From contig JAGCCO010000012.1 in assembly GCA_017651645.1 (NCBI GenBank), forward strand, positions 16,954-80,953: DNA of 64,000 nucleotides, read 5' to 3'. Below the pieces are notes generated by a model. The model saw only the letters and a list, made by a program, of their open reading frames with translations, made no database searches and was not told the origin of the DNA. How positions within the stretch are numbered: position 1 is the first letter of the stretch; every line of letters begins with the position of its first letter. This DNA comes from Bacteroidales bacterium (GTDB lineage Bacteria; Bacteroidota; Bacteroidia; Bacteroidales; F082). This document shows, piece by piece, positions 52,453 through 61,082 of this stretch. The position numbers and the translations under genes are program-made.

Positions 52453-53591
52453 GACACACCTCCTTTCGCCATCAGCAAGGCTGCATTGCAACCGCCGAAA
52501 CCTGAGAGCAACTTGATGAAAGCGCGTTTTTCGGTGGATTGGTTTTGGTTGGACAGCAACAAAGGATGCGTAACTCCCATCGTTTCAAAACCTTTGGTTG
52601 CCAATATCGTATGGTCGTCAACGGCTTGCATGGAGAGGATGGTCTCCAAGATGCCGGCCGCACCCATCGTGTGACCGTAACAACCCTTCAGTCCGTTCAC
52701 TGGCACTTGTGATAACCCCGCCCTTTCAATGGCCACCGACTCCATCTCGTCGTTGTATAAAGTAGCGGTACCGTGTGCGTTGATGAAGGCTATCTGTTCG
52801 GGATGCATGTCACCAAGGGCCACTTTCAAAGCCCTGTAACTGCCTTCGCCCGTGCGCGACGGACCACTGATATGGTTAGCATCGTTGCGGATGGCACCGC
52901 GACAGGCCACCCATTCGTCGGGACTGACCGTGTCCTTCCGCGTATAGATGATGGTTGCGGCAGCATCGCCGAGGTTGAGTCCTGTCCGATTTGCATCGAA
53001 AGGCTTGCAAGGTTCAGGCGACAAGGCCTTGAACGATTGGAAACCTGAGACGATGAAGGCCGACTGCACATCGCAACCCACCACAACCACATAATCGTAA
53101 GTGCCACTTTCCAAATTCCTCATGGCTTCAATCTGCGCGCACACGCCAGAAATACAAGCGTTGGAAACTACAAGCGGGGTGTTGGGATTATGGAAATACT
53201 CGGTCATCTGACGGGCGGCAACACCCAACAACATCCTTTCCTTCGGAAAACCGGTCTCCCGCTTATCCAAAAGAAACACATTGCCTTTGGTGGTGGAAAG
53301 GATGAACAACACGCTGTCCGAAGTCGGGTCGATATCGGTTTGTTTTAACGCCTTCGTTACCGAGAGGATGATCATTTTCTCGAAGAAGGTATAGGACTTA
53401 TCATCTGTGATTTCAGCAAAGGCTTGCTCCACTTTATCCCTGTCCATCAGCGAGGCCACAAAAGGCTCGGGCAGACCCCAAAGTCCATCGTAACGCTTCA
53501 GCATGGAACGGCCGGCTTTCACCGCCGCATAGTTCTCGGCGGTGGTCATGCCCAAAGGCGAGAGGATATTATGTGCCAGGCTGACAATCAT
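52449..53591 (-). CDS. Beta-ketoacyl-ACP synthase (KAS I/II type)
   Basis: 380 residues from the ATG at 53591, which overlaps the thioesterase stop (ATGA). Complete triad: Cys146 in SNACISGVCA, His273 in NAHGTATLYND, His307 in CYGHTMGAAG. It is smaller than FabF, with a short N-terminus. It probably adds a specific extension or priming step. It is coupled on both sides, so it is expressed with the thioesterase and the KS-like fragment. Confidence 0.92.
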   Translation of the reverse strand: MIVSLAHNILSPLGMTTAENYAAVKAGRSMLKRYDGLWGLPEPFVASLMDRDKVEQAFAEITDDKSYTFFEKMIILSVTKALKQTDIDPTSDSVLFILSTTKGNVFLLDKRETGFPKERMLLGVAARQMTEYFHNPNTPLVVSNACISGVCAQIEAMRNLESGTYDYVVVVGCDVQSAFIVSGFQSFKALSPEPCKPFDANRTGLNLGDAAATIIYTRKDTVSPDEWVACRGAIRNDANHISGPSRTGEGSYRALKVALGDMHPEQIAFINAHGTATLYNDEMESVAIERAGLSQVPVNGLKGCYGHTMGAAGILETILSMQAVDDHTILATKGFETMGVTHPLLLSNQNQSTEKRAFIKLLSGFGGCNAALLMAKGGVS

Positions 53592-54031
53592 CCGTTTACC
53601 TCCCAGCGTGTTTTCCATTCCTCGTAAAAGTTGGGGCTGTTCAGCACCAACTTATGCGTGGTTCTGTCCATGAAGACCTGAACGGAATGGCCCGTCACCA
53701 CGACCTCGTTGGTCTCGATGTCGCGGATTTCGTAGTCAAAAACAATCTTTGCCGCCTCACAAGGACGGTAGGTGATGGTGATTTCGGGTTTCATTCCGTA
53801 AATCAGCACACGCTTATATTTGAAAGTCAGTTCGACGATAGGCTCAAAATAGCCCTTGTCGTACATCATCAGATATTCCAAGCCGTACTTGTCGCCAAAT
53901 GCCTCACGGGCATCCTCGAAATAGATGGCGTAATGACCATGCCATACCACACCCATCGAGTCCACCTCGCTGAAGCGAATGTCGAAAGGCTTGGTTACTG
54001 ATAACACTTTCTCTTTCTCCATGATTTTCAA
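53588..54031 (-). CDS. 4HBT-family acyl-CoA/ACP thioesterase
   Basis: 147 residues. Hotdog fold of the YbgC type: RFSEVDSMGVVWHGHYAIYFEDARE, with the Asp of the 'D-x-M-G-V-V-xH' motif as catalytic residue. It may release or edit acyl chains, as ApeK-type thioesterases do. It is coupled by ATGA overlaps to genes on both sides. Confidence 0.9.
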   Translation of the reverse strand: MKIMEKEKVLSVTKPFDIRFSEVDSMGVVWHGHYAIYFEDAREAFGDKYGLEYLMMYDKGYFEPIVELTFKYKRVLIYGMKPEITITYRPCEAAKIVFDYEIRDIETNEVVVTGHSVQVFMDRTTHKLVLNSPNFYEEWKTRWEVNG

Positions 54032-54465
54032 TCTTTTGAGTCAATATCCATCAAAGCAATCTTCATTTTGGCCTCGGCCAACACTTCCGCTCCACATCTG
54101 ACGACGGCCTTCGCCAATGTAATCTGAAACAACTCCTCAAGCACTTCTATCGTAGTAACAATCTTCTCACCCACTTTAGGTGTGCGGAAGATATCAAAAC
54201 TATTGACGGCGCCGATGACGCCGAGTTTCACTTTTTCACCCTTGTCTAGGTTGATGTAGCCCATGCGGGCGGCACAAGTCTGGGCCATGTTTTCCATCAA
54301 TCCCTCAGCCGAAAGGCAACCTTCGGTAACAAACACATTTTCCTCACGCACTTCCAATTCGGTGGTAGTCAATACCATGTCGCACGACACCAACCGGTCA
54401 ATCATCACAAACGGCGGTCTTTGTGGAATCAGTTCCATCAACGTTATGTCTTCAATCGCCCTCAT
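54028..54465 (-). CDS. Hotdog-fold dehydratase-like protein (ApeP-type)
   Basis: 145 residues from the ATG at 54465 (ATGA overlap with the acyltransferase). Family pattern LIPQRPPFVMIDRLV and EGCLSAEGLMENMAQT. The Glu of the FabZ site is kept (E58) but the HFPG His is missing. It probably pairs with the His-bearing protein at 47905-48282 to form a working dehydratase, as ApeI/ApeP do. Confidence 0.87.
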   Translation of the reverse strand: MRAIEDITLMELIPQRPPFVMIDRLVSCDMVLTTTELEVREENVFVTEGCLSAEGLMENMAQTCAARMGYINLDKGEKVKLGVIGAVNSFDIFRTPKVGEKIVTTIEVLEELFQITLAKAVVRCGAEVLAEAKMKIALMDIDSKD

Positions 54466-55355
54466 TGCTTCCAAAAATCATAATAGTTGAACCATTGCGT
54501 GGGATAACGCCGCACAATGTCTTCAAGCTGACTGGCGAATGTCTGTGCCAGCTGACTCATCTGTTCGCGCTTATTTGTTTGTTTGTCGTATTCTATCTCG
54601 CGGACAAAGGCGTGGTACTTCTTCATGCCTTCCTTCATCACAAAGACGCCCAACACCGCAACTTCCTTCTGCACCGCTAATGCGAAGGCTCCCAAAGGAA
54701 ACCGTGCTGTTTCGCCAAAGAAACGGCAATCGGCGCTTTTCTGAGAGCCAAAGATACGGTCGGCAGGCATGCTCACAATTTCACCATTGTCCAAGGCTGT
54801 ATTGATGGCAAAAAGATGCGAGAGGTCTTCCTTCACGGCAATCATATGGATGTTGTTTTGTGAGAGAATCCGTTGACGGTTTTCCATCACGGTGGCCGTC
54901 TCACCAGCAAACACCAAAGCGTTGAGGTTCTTGATTTTGGGTCGCAAAGAATAGCCCGCCATCTCATAGTTGCCGACATGACTGCTCAGCATGAGGAAAC
55001 CTTCGGGTCGGGCCTCCATGGCATCCATGAGCGACAATCCTTCCACCTCAAACTGGTATTTCTTGCCTGCGTACACTCCGAAACGGTCTAAGATGACCTG
55101 ACCGAAACGAAAATGATTGGCATACACCTTACAAAACGACTTCAAAGGGCCATAACCCAAACGCTCGTGGAAAAAACGATACATGGCCCGGTAACCCTTT
55201 CTGTTAAAAAGCATATAGAAAGGCACCACCAAGGCCATCACGCCGTAGAGTAGCCATAAAGGTAGCACACGAAACATCGCTATCAGCGAGCGCTGCATCC
55301 ACGGCTGTCCGTCCGTTTTGCCCGACCATTCGTTATGTTGTAAGGTGTCGGTCAT
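54462..55355 (-). CDS. LpxL/HtrB-like lysophospholipid acyltransferase
   Basis: 297 residues. An N-terminal membrane anchor (~28-50) and the H-x4-E motif in SSHVGNYE (H126, E131) are present, then ADRIFGSQ. It transfers acyl groups from ACP to a lipid acceptor at the inner membrane and probably lipidates the aryl-polyene. It starts 7 bases after the ACP gene. Confidence 0.9.
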   Translation of the reverse strand: MTDTLQHNEWSGKTDGQPWMQRSLIAMFRVLPLWLLYGVMALVVPFYMLFNRKGYRAMYRFFHERLGYGPLKSFCKVYANHFRFGQVILDRFGVYAGKKYQFEVEGLSLMDAMEARPEGFLMLSSHVGNYEMAGYSLRPKIKNLNALVFAGETATVMENRQRILSQNNIHMIAVKEDLSHLFAINTALDNGEIVSMPADRIFGSQKSADCRFFGETARFPLGAFALAVQKEVAVLGVFVMKEGMKKYHAFVREIEYDKQTNKREQMSQLAQTFASQLEDIVRRYPTQWFNYYDFWKQ

Positions 55356-55362
55356 CCCTGTT

Positions 55363-55605
55363 TCAGGCTATCTTCTTTTCGATGTAATCGCAGAAGTCGT
55401 TGAAGGTCTTTACCTTTGACATCTCTTCGGTCTTGATCTTGAAACCGAATTTCTTTTCGACGATGACCACGATGTCGACAAAATCAAGGCTGTCGATGCC
55501 AATGTCTTCCTTCAAACGAGCTTCTGGCTGGATCTTTTCGTCATCAATCTCAAGGTCCTCGATGAGGAATTCCTTGACTTTTGCTTCTATTTCTTGTCTA
55601 TCCAT
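55363..55605 (-). CDS. Acyl carrier protein
   Basis: 80 residues. Attachment Ser39 is in DIGIDSLDFVDIVV. It is the second carrier protein of the cluster. It is preceded by a 110-base gap holding ACTCC-word repeats after the methyltransferase gene. Confidence 0.94.
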   Translation of the reverse strand: MDRQEIEAKVKEFLIEDLEIDDEKIQPEARLKEDIGIDSLDFVDIVVIVEKKFGFKIKTEEMSKVKTFNDFCDYIEKKIA

Positions 55606-55688
55606 TTATGTTGAATTGTTGATTGTTGAAATGATAATTCGACGTAGTCAATCGTTTAATTGTTGTGGGCGAACACACGGATTCTCCC

Positions 55689-55720
55689 TACTCCACACTA
55701 TTTACTCCTAACTCCTCACT
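55689..55720. repeat. ACTCC word repeat at the methyltransferase gene end
   Basis: Repeated TACTCC/AACTCC/CACTCC words that include the methyltransferase stop codon. The word family matches 40744-40772. Confidence 0.6.
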
Positions 55721-56810
55721 TTTTGCAAACCATAATGCTGTGGCCTTGGCCGAGGTTGTCGTGAATCGTCTCCACCTGTAGACCGGCCTTTTCGACCAAA
55801 CGTTTCATATCGTCGGAATGATACATCTTGCTGTTACCGTTGGCCATCGCGGTGAAATACAGACTCGTCATGGTGAGGCAGAACGCGGCCGGCTCGAAAC
55901 GCTGACGGTCCCAGAAAGTCTCCATGATATACAGACGGCTGTTGTCATCCATGATCTTGGCGGCACGGCTCACGATGCTCACAATCTCGTCCTCCCCAAA
56001 GCAATCGAGAAACTGACTCATCCAGATTGCGTCATAGTGTTTATCCGTGGGGAAGGCTTGTGAAGCATCCAAAAGGTTCATCCCATAGCCGTTGATGCGT
56101 TCGGCACCTGGTTTGCCTGCCGTGGCATGACGCATCATCTCCAACTGTTGCGGCAGGTCCACAATAGTGACCTGAACCTCTTTGTTGTAGCCCACACACT
56201 GCAAGGCCCAGCGACCCGTGTTACCGCCCACATCGAGCAAGGTTTTAGGCTGATCGGCGAACACGATCTCCAATGCTTGTTGGAACGAGCTGTCACTGTA
56301 GAAATGATCGAAACCGAACCAGCTCTTCTGCACCTGAGGCGGCAGCTGTGAGAGGCCTTCATAAATTGTGGGCCACGGACCGAAGTGCTCTAGTCCAACA
56401 GGACGGCCTTCTTTCAGACTCTCCTCAAGACGGAACCATCCTTCATAATTCACATCGTGGTTGAACTCGGTATTTACATCCGTGGCGCGGTCGTTGATGA
56501 AGAACCAACCCGTCTTGCTCAACGTGTACTGGTCGGTGGCGGGGTCGATAAGCACCGTGCCGATGCAGAGACTTGCTTCGAGCATCACCTTGGCAGCATA
56601 GCCACTGATGCCTGCCTCTTCGGCCACTTCGGCTTCGGTCATGCCGTTGTCGCTGTTGCGCAATAGCTTCAAGATACCGAATTTCTTCATTAGACGGCTC
56701 ACTTCAAACACGATGGGGCCCCAAGCAATCCATTCTGCCTTGGCCTGGGCTTCACGGGCAGTAAGATGTTCCTTACTATAAGCTTCTAATAAAGCAGGTG
56801 TAAGATGCAT
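55716..56810 (-). CDS. SAM-dependent O-methyltransferase (acetylserotonin OMT-like)
   Basis: 364 residues. An N-terminal winged-helix dimerisation domain (~30-110) precedes a Rossmann fold with motif I LLDVGGNTGRWAL (191-203), VTIVDLPQQLEMM and a C-terminal MYHSDDMKRLVEKAG. This architecture fits small-molecule O-methyltransferases. It likely methylates the aryl hydroxyl of the head group. Related methyltransferases occur in other aryl-polyene clusters. Confidence 0.9.
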   Translation of the reverse strand: MHLTPALLEAYSKEHLTAREAQAKAEWIAWGPIVFEVSRLMKKFGILKLLRNSDNGMTEAEVAEEAGISGYAAKVMLEASLCIGTVLIDPATDQYTLSKTGWFFINDRATDVNTEFNHDVNYEGWFRLEESLKEGRPVGLEHFGPWPTIYEGLSQLPPQVQKSWFGFDHFYSDSSFQQALEIVFADQPKTLLDVGGNTGRWALQCVGYNKEVQVTIVDLPQQLEMMRHATAGKPGAERINGYGMNLLDASQAFPTDKHYDAIWMSQFLDCFGEDEIVSIVSRAAKIMDDNSRLYIMETFWDRQRFEPAAFCLTMTSLYFTAMANGNSKMYHSDDMKRLVEKAGLQVETIHDNLGQGHSIMVCKK

Positions 56811-56833
56811 GTTTTTTTTCCTTGTTTGTTTGA

Positions 56834-57358
56834 TTATTTCAGTTTAGCAATCCTCTTACCCAATTCTCCAAAGGTATCGTTGAAGGCACGGTCGGTCGAA
56901 GGGGCAGCACCGCCATCTATCTCATCTATATCAACAACCAATAAAGATTCGCCAGTTTTGGTATCCGTAACGGTCAATGTTCCCCAAACACGAATGCAAG
57001 GACCGGAAACCCAGCCCATAACATTAAAAAATTCATCTATTTTGGTCACATTGATGGTGATCTTGTACGTTGCCTCGGAGGCTTCCTTTACGATATTCAA
57101 TTTAGAATTATTGTCGCTGAACTCCTCAACAAAACCATCGTATGCGATGACCGCCTTTTGAGCCAAATCATTGTATTTCTCAGTCAGAGGCATCCTGTCG
57201 TCGTAAGTGGCATCATCATTAAAAACCACTTCCAGAAGGACTGTTCCTTCTGCTGACTTGAAGAATTTCTTGTCTCCGCTAATCACTTTAAGCGGATTTC
57301 CTGCAATTGTGACCGTGGCAACTAAGGTCATGACTGCCATTAAGAATAAACGTTTCAT
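56834..57358 (-). CDS. Hypothetical exported protein of the cluster, 174 aa
   Basis: The signal peptide is ~1-19 (TVTIAG). The mature part is mixed alpha/beta, with EATYKITINVTKIDEFF and TLTVTDTKTGESLLVVDIDEIDGG. There are no catalytic residues I can name. It lies 23 bases before the methyltransferase and 27 bases after the KS gene in the same direction. It may be a periplasmic helper of lipid transport, but this is unproven. Confidence 0.75.
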   Translation of the reverse strand: MKRLFLMAVMTLVATVTIAGNPLKVISGDKKFFKSAEGTVLLEVVFNDDATYDDRMPLTEKYNDLAQKAVIAYDGFVEEFSDNNSKLNIVKEASEATYKITINVTKIDEFFNVMGWVSGPCIRVWGTLTVTDTKTGESLLVVDIDEIDGGAAPSTDRAFNDTFGELGKRIAKLK

Positions 57359-57385
57359 AGGACTTGTGTTTTAATTGTTTAACTA

Positions 57386-58612
57386 TTATGATTTTTTTAT
57401 TACCAATGCAGAATTGGTCCCTCCAAAGCCAAAGGAATTGGAAAGGACGGTGTCGAGTTTCTTTTCTGTCGCCATGTTGACAATGTTGAGACCTTCTGAG
57501 TATTCGTCAGGATGCTCAAAGTTGATGTTCGGAGCGATGAAGCCGCCTTGCATCATCAGGATGCAGTAGACGATTTCACTGGCCCCGGCCATCCAACATT
57601 CGTGACCCGTCATCGACTTGGTGGACGAGATAGGTGTTTGTGCTGCACCAAAGAGGCGTTTCAAAGCCAGCGCCTCAAACATGTCGCCTTGTGGTGTGGA
57701 AGTGGCATGAGCATTCACATAGTCAATATCGGCGACTACAACGCCCGCCTCTTTCATGGCGCGTGTCATGGCACGGTAGCAGCCTTCTTCACTGGGTTGC
57801 GAGATGTGGCTCTCACCATTCGACGAGAAGCCATAGCCACATACCTCTGCCAAAATCGTGGCGCCACGCGCCACGGCATGGTCATAGTCTTCAAGCACCA
57901 ATGCCGCTGCGCCGCCACTGGGCACAAGGCCGTCGCGGTCACAGTCGAACGGACGGGAGGCCTTGGAGGGTTCGTCGACACGGGTCGAGAAGGCGCTGAT
58001 GCCATCGAAGCTACCCATGGAGAGATAGTTGGTCTCCTGGGCACCACCACACAACACCATGTCCTGTAAGCCGTTGCGGATGAGCAAGGCACCCAGTCCG
58101 ATGGCATGTGAGCCGCTGGCGCAAGCTGCGCTGATGGTCATGTTGATGCCTTTCAGGTGGAAGATGGTGGAGAGGTTCATCGTCACGGTGGAGTTCATCG
58201 ACTGGAAGATGGCCGCCGAGCCCACCAAAGTGGTGTCTTTCTTCTCTAGGATGGTCTCATGAGAGTCGATGACAGCTTTTGCCGATGAGTCGTTGCCGAA
58301 GAGCACGCCTACTTCGTTCGCAAGCAGATAGGCATCATCAACGCCTGCCTGTTCGAAGGCCTCCAAAGTAGCCATATAGGCATATTCGCCTTCCTCAGCC
58401 AGATACATGCGAAGCTTGCGGTCAAGTTTACCTTTCAACTGAGGCTTCTCTACGATGCCTGTCAATGGCGAACGGTAACCGTATTCGGTGCGCTCTGGTT
58501 GGATACCGATGCCTGAGCGGCCTTCGCGCAACGAAACGGCGACTTCTTCTTTGTTCTTTCCGAGGCACGACCAGATGCCCATGCCGGTTATTACGACTCT
58601 TCTGCTGTTCAT
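57386..58612 (-). CDS. Beta-ketoacyl-ACP synthase (FabF-like)
   Basis: 408 residues, a typical FabF length. Complete triad: Cys164 in SAACASGSHA, His302 in NAHATSTPQGD, His337 in SMTGHECWMAG. The C-terminal NSFGFGGTNSALV is intact. It is the best candidate for an initiating or ApeR-like ketosynthase acting on the cinnamoyl starter. A REP-like palindrome (58635-58658) lies between it and the ketoreductase. Confidence 0.93.
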   Translation of the reverse strand: MNSRRVVITGMGIWSCLGKNKEEVAVSLREGRSGIGIQPERTEYGYRSPLTGIVEKPQLKGKLDRKLRMYLAEEGEYAYMATLEAFEQAGVDDAYLLANEVGVLFGNDSSAKAVIDSHETILEKKDTTLVGSAAIFQSMNSTVTMNLSTIFHLKGINMTISAACASGSHAIGLGALLIRNGLQDMVLCGGAQETNYLSMGSFDGISAFSTRVDEPSKASRPFDCDRDGLVPSGGAAALVLEDYDHAVARGATILAEVCGYGFSSNGESHISQPSEEGCYRAMTRAMKEAGVVVADIDYVNAHATSTPQGDMFEALALKRLFGAAQTPISSTKSMTGHECWMAGASEIVYCILMMQGGFIAPNINFEHPDEYSEGLNIVNMATEKKLDTVLSNSFGFGGTNSALVIKKS

Positions 58613-58634
58613 TATGATTATCTTCTATTTTGTC

Positions 58635-58658
58635 GGCCCTTCGACGGGCTCAGGGGCC
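58635..58658. repeat. REP-like palindrome (CCCTTCGACGGGCTCAGGG type)
   Basis: GGCCCTTCGACGGGCTCAGG plus GGCC is a near-palindrome of a class seen scattered in many bacterial genomes. It sits in the 53-base gap inside the operon. Confidence 0.7.
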
Positions 58659-58665
58659 TTAAATT

Positions 58666-59394
58666 TTATGTATATAGCCCTCCATTGATTGAAATTACCT
58701 GTCCCGTGATGTAAGCGGCATCATCGGAAGCGAGGAAGCTGGTCAATGCGGCCACTTCTTCGGGCTTGCCGAAGCGACCCAGCGGGATGAGTTTCTTCAA
58801 CTCAGCCTCATCAAGTTCTTTGGTCATATCGGTAGCAATGAAACCTGGCGCGATGGCGTTGACCGTTACCTTGCGGGCAGCCACCTCCTGTGCTAAAGCC
58901 TTGGTGGCTCCAATGAGAGCGGCCTTGGCGGCAGAATAGTTAGTCTGTCCGGGTAGGCCCTTCAATCCCGACAGAGAAGCCATATTGATGATGCGGCCGT
59001 TACGGTGGGTCATCATGTCCTTCAGCAGACGACGTGTGATGTAGAAGAAGCCGTTCAAGGTGGTGTCAAGTACACGGCTCCATTGCTCTTCCTGCATGAA
59101 CACCATAAGGTTATCCTGACGGATGCCCGCATTGTTGACCAACACGGAGATATATTCGTCGGGGTGGCTGGCCGTCCATGACTCTAAAGCTGTTTCAATA
59201 GCTTGGGCATCGGAGACGTCAAAGGGTAACAACTCACCCGTGCCACCAGCCTCTTGAACTTGTTTTAAAGTATCTTCCGCGGCCTCTTTGTTGGATTGGT
59301 AGTTGATGATGACGGCAAAACCGTCTTTGGCCAGTCGCAAAGCGATGGCTTTTCCTAAACCTCGTGAGGCACCTGTAATGAGAGCGTATTTCAT
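58666..59394 (-). CDS. fabG: 3-oxoacyl-ACP reductase (FabG-like ketoreductase)
   Basis: 242 residues, short-chain dehydrogenase. Cofactor motif TGASRGLGKAIA (~8-19), NNAG (87-90), catalytic N114, S140, Y153 and K157 (NYSAAKAAL). It reduces the 3-ketoacyl-ACP made by the ketosynthases (ApeQ role). The start shares one base with the lyase stop (TAATG). Confidence 0.93.
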   Translation of the reverse strand: MKYALITGASRGLGKAIALRLAKDGFAVIINYQSNKEAAEDTLKQVQEAGGTGELLPFDVSDAQAIETALESWTASHPDEYISVLVNNAGIRQDNLMVFMQEEQWSRVLDTTLNGFFYITRRLLKDMMTHRNGRIINMASLSGLKGLPGQTNYSAAKAALIGATKALAQEVAARKVTVNAIAPGFIATDMTKELDEAELKKLIPLGRFGKPEEVAALTSFLASDDAAYITGQVISINGGLYT

Positions 59395-60932
59395 TATTTC
59401 AATTTCAAGGGATTGGTTTTCAGATAATTCTCAACGGCAGCAATGTCCTTGTAGAACGGCGTGTCCTCGATGAAGAGCGGCACCATTTCGCGTATCTTGT
59501 CGTAGACCTTATGTGAGGCGGGCGCCAACTTGTTGGCAATCTTGAGACAGTCGGTGGCTTGCGCCAAGGCGATGTATTGGATGGCCATCACCTGAAAGCA
59601 GTTTTCCACCACCTGTTTGCAGAGCAGAGCGCTGTTGGTACCCATGCTGACGATATCTTGGTTGTCGTTGTTGTTCGGGATGCTGTGCACGTAGTTGGGC
59701 ATGGCCAAGGTCTGGCATTCGGCTGTCGTCGAAGTGGCCGTAAACTGGCAGGCCTGCATGCCGTAGTTCAGTCCCAGTGTACCCAAGTTGAGGAAAGGCG
59801 GCAGGATGCCGTTGATACGGTCGTGGAAGAGGTAGTTCAACTGACGCTCCGAGGTCATGGCGAGGCGCACCAAAGCGATTTTCACTTTGTCTTCTTCCAA
59901 GGAGATATAGTCGCCATGGAAGTTGCCACCGTGATAGACATATTCCGACTCTGGGTCGACGATGGGGTTATCGCAGGCCGAGTTAAGCTCGTCCTCAAGG
60001 ATTTGTCGGGTGTTCATCAAAGTGTCATAGATGGGACCCAAAATTTGGGGCGTGCAACGCAGCGAATAATAGGCCTGCACCTTATGTTCAAACACTTTTA
60101 CATCGGCATGGCCATAGTCATAGAGCTCGTGGGCGCGTTTCTTGAGGCATTGTGAGCCTTCGGAGAGTTCGCGCATACGGCGGGCCATCACTTGTTGACC
60201 CTTGTGACGACGGCATTCATTTTCTTCTTTTGCCATGTAATCGTCAAAAGAAGCTGCGATTTCGTTCATCCAAACGGCGGCGAGAGTAGCCCAGTCGAGC
60301 AGAGTCTCGGCATGGAACTGGTTGACCATGCTGATGCCCGTCATCACCGATGTGCCGTTGGTGATAGAGAGGCCTTCGCGGATGTGCATCTTGAGCGGTT
60401 CAAGGCCATTCTCTTTCATCACTTCGGCAGTAGGTCTCCATTGGCCTTTGTAGTGAACCTCCCCTTCACCAATAAGGCAGAGAGCGATATGGGCCAGTTG
60501 TACCAAGTCGCCGCTGGCACCCACGCTGCCGTGCATGGGGATGAAAGGATAGATCTCGTGGTTGATGAACTCAACAAGCAGCTTCACCACATCAGTATGG
60601 ACGCCCGAGCGGCATTGCAGTACCGTACCTAAACGGGCGATCATCGCCGACTTCACATACACATCATCCAAGGGTTCGCCCGCTCCTGTGGAATGGCTAC
60701 GGATGATATTGTATTGTAAATCTGTAAGATATTTGTCGTCAACGCGCCACTGCGCCATAGGGCCAAAGCCCGTATTGATGCCATATATGACTTTGTCGGC
60801 AGCAAACTTTTCCAAAAAACGGTAGCACGCCTCTACACGATCCATCCAAGCGGGCGCAACTTTTATCTTTTCGCAAGAACACAACACTTTTTCGACTTCT
60901 TCGAGTGTGATTCTGTCATTCAGTGTAATCAT
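59394..60932 (-). CDS. Aromatic amino acid ammonia-lyase (probable tyrosine ammonia-lyase)
   Basis: 512 residues. The MIO-forming triad A139-S140-G141 is in HGSVGASGDLVQLAH. Substrate loop S79-H80 (IIRSHSTGAGEP), YHGGNFHGDYISLE, and NNNDNQDIVSMGTNSAL are seen. From memory it closely follows the Flavobacterium johnsoniae tyrosine ammonia-lyase, including VIYGxNTGFGPMAQ. It is therefore predicted to make 4-coumarate, the aryl starter. A histidine lyase cannot be excluded, but no hutU or hutI is present. It is the first gene of the long minus-strand operon, with a -7 box at 60972. Confidence 0.9.
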   Translation of the reverse strand: MITLNDRITLEEVEKVLCSCEKIKVAPAWMDRVEACYRFLEKFAADKVIYGINTGFGPMAQWRVDDKYLTDLQYNIIRSHSTGAGEPLDDVYVKSAMIARLGTVLQCRSGVHTDVVKLLVEFINHEIYPFIPMHGSVGASGDLVQLAHIALCLIGEGEVHYKGQWRPTAEVMKENGLEPLKMHIREGLSITNGTSVMTGISMVNQFHAETLLDWATLAAVWMNEIAASFDDYMAKEENECRRHKGQQVMARRMRELSEGSQCLKKRAHELYDYGHADVKVFEHKVQAYYSLRCTPQILGPIYDTLMNTRQILEDELNSACDNPIVDPESEYVYHGGNFHGDYISLEEDKVKIALVRLAMTSERQLNYLFHDRINGILPPFLNLGTLGLNYGMQACQFTATSTTAECQTLAMPNYVHSIPNNNDNQDIVSMGTNSALLCKQVVENCFQVMAIQYIALAQATDCLKIANKLAPASHKVYDKIREMVPLFIEDTPFYKDIAAVENYLKTNPLKLK

Positions 60933-60971
60933 AGCAGCGATAATACTCTTCTTTTTTTAATTAATAAAGTG

Positions 60972-60979
60972 CAAAAGTA
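60972..60979 (-). promoter_or_regulatory. -7 box TACTTTTG at the head of the aryl-polyene operon
   Basis: A TAnnTTTG match 40 bases before the lyase ATG, divergent from the lipid kinase promoter. Confidence 0.6.
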
Positions 60980-61052
60980 TAAAAAAATACAATGTCAGGG
61001 CAATCTTTTTCCTAAGAAGGGAACTTTTGGCTTGACGGATTGTTTTATTTCC

Positions 61053-61060
61053 TATCTTTG
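61053..61060 (+). promoter_or_regulatory. Promoter of the lipid kinase gene (TTG-18-TATCTTTG)
   Basis: An exact -7 match with TTG 18 bases upstream (61032-61034), 23 bases before the ATG. Confidence 0.65.
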
Positions 61061-61082
61061 ACCCCGAAAACAGACCTATTCT

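Noticed and set aside
59394..60932. Histidine utilisation (hut) locus from the lyase and the distant formimidoylglutamase-like gene
   Set aside because: No hutU, hutI or ftcD gene is present, the two genes are 35 kb apart, and the lyase heads a polyketide-like operon.
35406..60932. Flexirubin/dialkylresorcinol cluster
   Set aside because: No KAS III/DarB-like or aromatase gene was found; only the aryl-polyene part is supported.
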